Assembly: GCA_963676075.2 (NCBI GenBank)
Contig: CAXXNZ010000001.1
Span: 62,001 to 126,000 of the forward strand
DNA length: 64,000 nucleotides
Reading direction: 5' to 3'
From: JAHJQZ01 sp963676075
GTDB lineage: Bacteria; Pseudomonadota; Alphaproteobacteria; Rhizobiales; Devosiaceae
The translations under genes and the position numbers were made by a program. Shown here one piece after another: positions 60,875-64,000 of this stretch. The notes beneath the pieces are model-generated. The model was not told the DNA's origin. It saw only the letters and a program-made list of their open reading frames with translations, and searched no databases. How positions within the stretch are numbered: the first letter of the stretch is position 1; the number at the start of each line of letters is the position of its first letter.

Positions 60875-61634
60875 ATGAATAAAAATTTAAATTGTAACAA
60901 AGAAATGAATTTGTAAAAAAATAGTGACATAATTACCACTCCTAAACAATAGTTTAATACTTTTTAAAACTTTTCTACAGCACTTAAGTTCGTTTTTATT
61001 AATTTTGACATCAATCAAACACTTTATAGTAGTACTGAGAAATCCAATTAGAATATAATTTCTGAGAAAAAAAATTAGAAGATAATTTCTGGGAAAAAAG
61101 TTTTGAATTCAATTGAAATTCGAAATTAAAAGCAAGAAATCCTCCTTTGTAATTATAAATAATCTTTTATTTTGTGTAGAATAACAAAAATTATGGAATA
61201 AACTATAATAAATTAAATTAGAGGAACCTCATTTATAAGAACAAATCTTTAATTTTAATTCGACTTTTTAGAATAAAAATAATCTTTCTTAAACAAATTA
61301 TAAAACATTATATTAAAAATATGCTTCTTTGGGTGATATAAAGCGAAAAAAAAAAAAATTAAATAAATAAAGTCCAAATAAAACAAAATAACTCAATAAA
61401 CAAGCTAATGAGATTCATAAACTCTTAATTTAAAATAAAAATAAATAGAAAAAGATTTCTAAAATCAAAAAGGCAAACTAAAAATCTCCCGTTTCATAAA
61501 AATAACAAATTAAAAAGAAATAAAAGATTATTCTTTCAAACAATAAAGAATAATAATATAAAGAAAAAAATAAAAACTAATTAAGTTAATCATCTATTTG
61601 TGAACTAATAGGCAATAGTTTAAAAGATTTTTGA
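60875..61634 (+). CDS. small basic Gln/Lys-rich protein
   Basis: Unidentified. ATG 60875 is followed by KEMNLQKNSDIITTPKQQ and NTFQNFSTAL; an intron of about 41 nt may lie at 60985-61030 and a clear 31-nt intron at about 61150-61182 restores the frame. The middle is helical (QQKLWNKLQQIKLEEPHLQ), followed by NYKTLYQKYASLGDIKRKKK and a very Lys/Asn/Gln-rich C-terminus ending SSICELIGNSLKDF, TGA 61632-61634. About 230 residues. No motif recognised; the basic composition would suit nucleic-acid binding. It starts 80 bp after the preceding stop. Confidence 0.58.
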
Positions 61635-61959
61635 AGTTTTTTTTTATATTTATTTGTATTAATTGCATTTTTTAGAATAAAAATAAGAAAAGAAGTAAGT
61701 AAATGAACAAACAATTTAAGAAAAATAACAAAAAAAAGAGTTTCTAAAATAAAAAAATAAATAAATTTAACTCGTAAACATCTTAAAATTTTCATAAAAA
61801 CAACGTTATTAACTCTAAATTATATAAAACATTTTTTAGCAAGATAATTTTTAAAATTTCCATGAGGCTTTGATTAATAAAAATTGTTCTTTAAAGGTAC
61901 TGAGGGTTACTTTAATGATGAATAAAATTAATAAGATAGATAGTTAATAATAAATTAAA
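61635..61959. other. intergenic spacer, 325 bp
   Basis: A/T-rich sequence between two plus-strand genes. The minus-strand standard-code frame here (about 61586-61795) has no coding character and is discounted. No motif seen. Confidence 0.45.

Positions 61960-64000
<2,041 letters not shown>

Overview
This is ciliate nuclear DNA, probably from a macronuclear chromosome. The sequence is very A+T-rich and is packed with intron-containing genes on both strands. The standard-code reading frames are all short, but they fuse into full-length proteins once TAA and TAG are read as glutamine and TGA as the terminal stop. Recognisable families then emerge intact: an Spb1-type FtsJ methyltransferase, a three-repeat Myb protein, a vacuolar sorting receptor, an ADP-ribosylglycohydrolase and a TTLL ligase. 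Introns are tiny, mostly 31-54 nt, GT...AG and T-rich. For five multi-exon genes the hand-spliced lengths come out as exact multiples of three. Several further frames run through an internal TGA. Either these TGAs lie in introns whose length divides by three, or UGA also encodes Trp, as reported for karyorelict ciliates. All Trp codons I noted in the well-conserved genes are TGG, so I leave this open and do not name a genus.

Layout, left half. A 3' gene fragment (1-276, +) is followed by an equilibrative nucleoside transporter (491-1998, -) and a 1.5 kb repeat-rich spacer. Next come a coiled-coil protein (3506-5543, -), a cysteine-rich type I membrane protein (5721-8212, -) and a membrane-anchored TTLL-family ligase (8537-10557, +). 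SPB1 (11467-14060, +) is flanked on both sides by minus-strand genes for two paralogous small basic proteins. A 3.4 kb repeat cluster (about 15.03-18.25 kb) contains two apparently identical 1003 bp direct repeats with a diverged inverted copy between them. A giant 2442-residue secreted or surface protein (18488-25881, +) follows, then a GRIP-type coiled-coil golgin candidate (26504-30800, +), an F-BAR-like long helical protein (30885-35005, +) and an unidentified multi-exon gene (about 35.05-37.19 kb, +).

Right half. A kelch protein (37455-39153, -), a catalytically degenerate calpain-like protein (39322-40906, -) and a vacuolar sorting receptor with a YxxPhi tail signal (41066-42535, -) are followed by the Myb gene (42853-44295, +), a small secreted Cys protein (44386-45418, +) and a pseudokinase-TPR fusion (45605-48901, -). 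Then come an orphan 628-residue protein (49203-51135, +), a SANT-like protein (51272-52422, -), two more unidentified minus-strand genes (52564-53368 and 53509-54843) and an ADP-ribosylglycohydrolase (55194-56860, -). A membrane protein gene (from 57196, +) is interrupted by a tandem array of intron-like units. The window ends with a coiled-coil zinc-finger protein (59065-60795, +), a small basic Gln-rich protein (60875-61634, +) and a gene running off the right edge (from 61960, +).

No operon logic is expected. Shared themes are membrane traffic (sorting receptor, golgin, F-BAR), tubulin modification, and signalling proteins that have lost catalytic residues (calpain, kinase). Intron junctions were placed by eye. 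Genes whose spliced length I verified are stated as such; the others have less certain inner structure.
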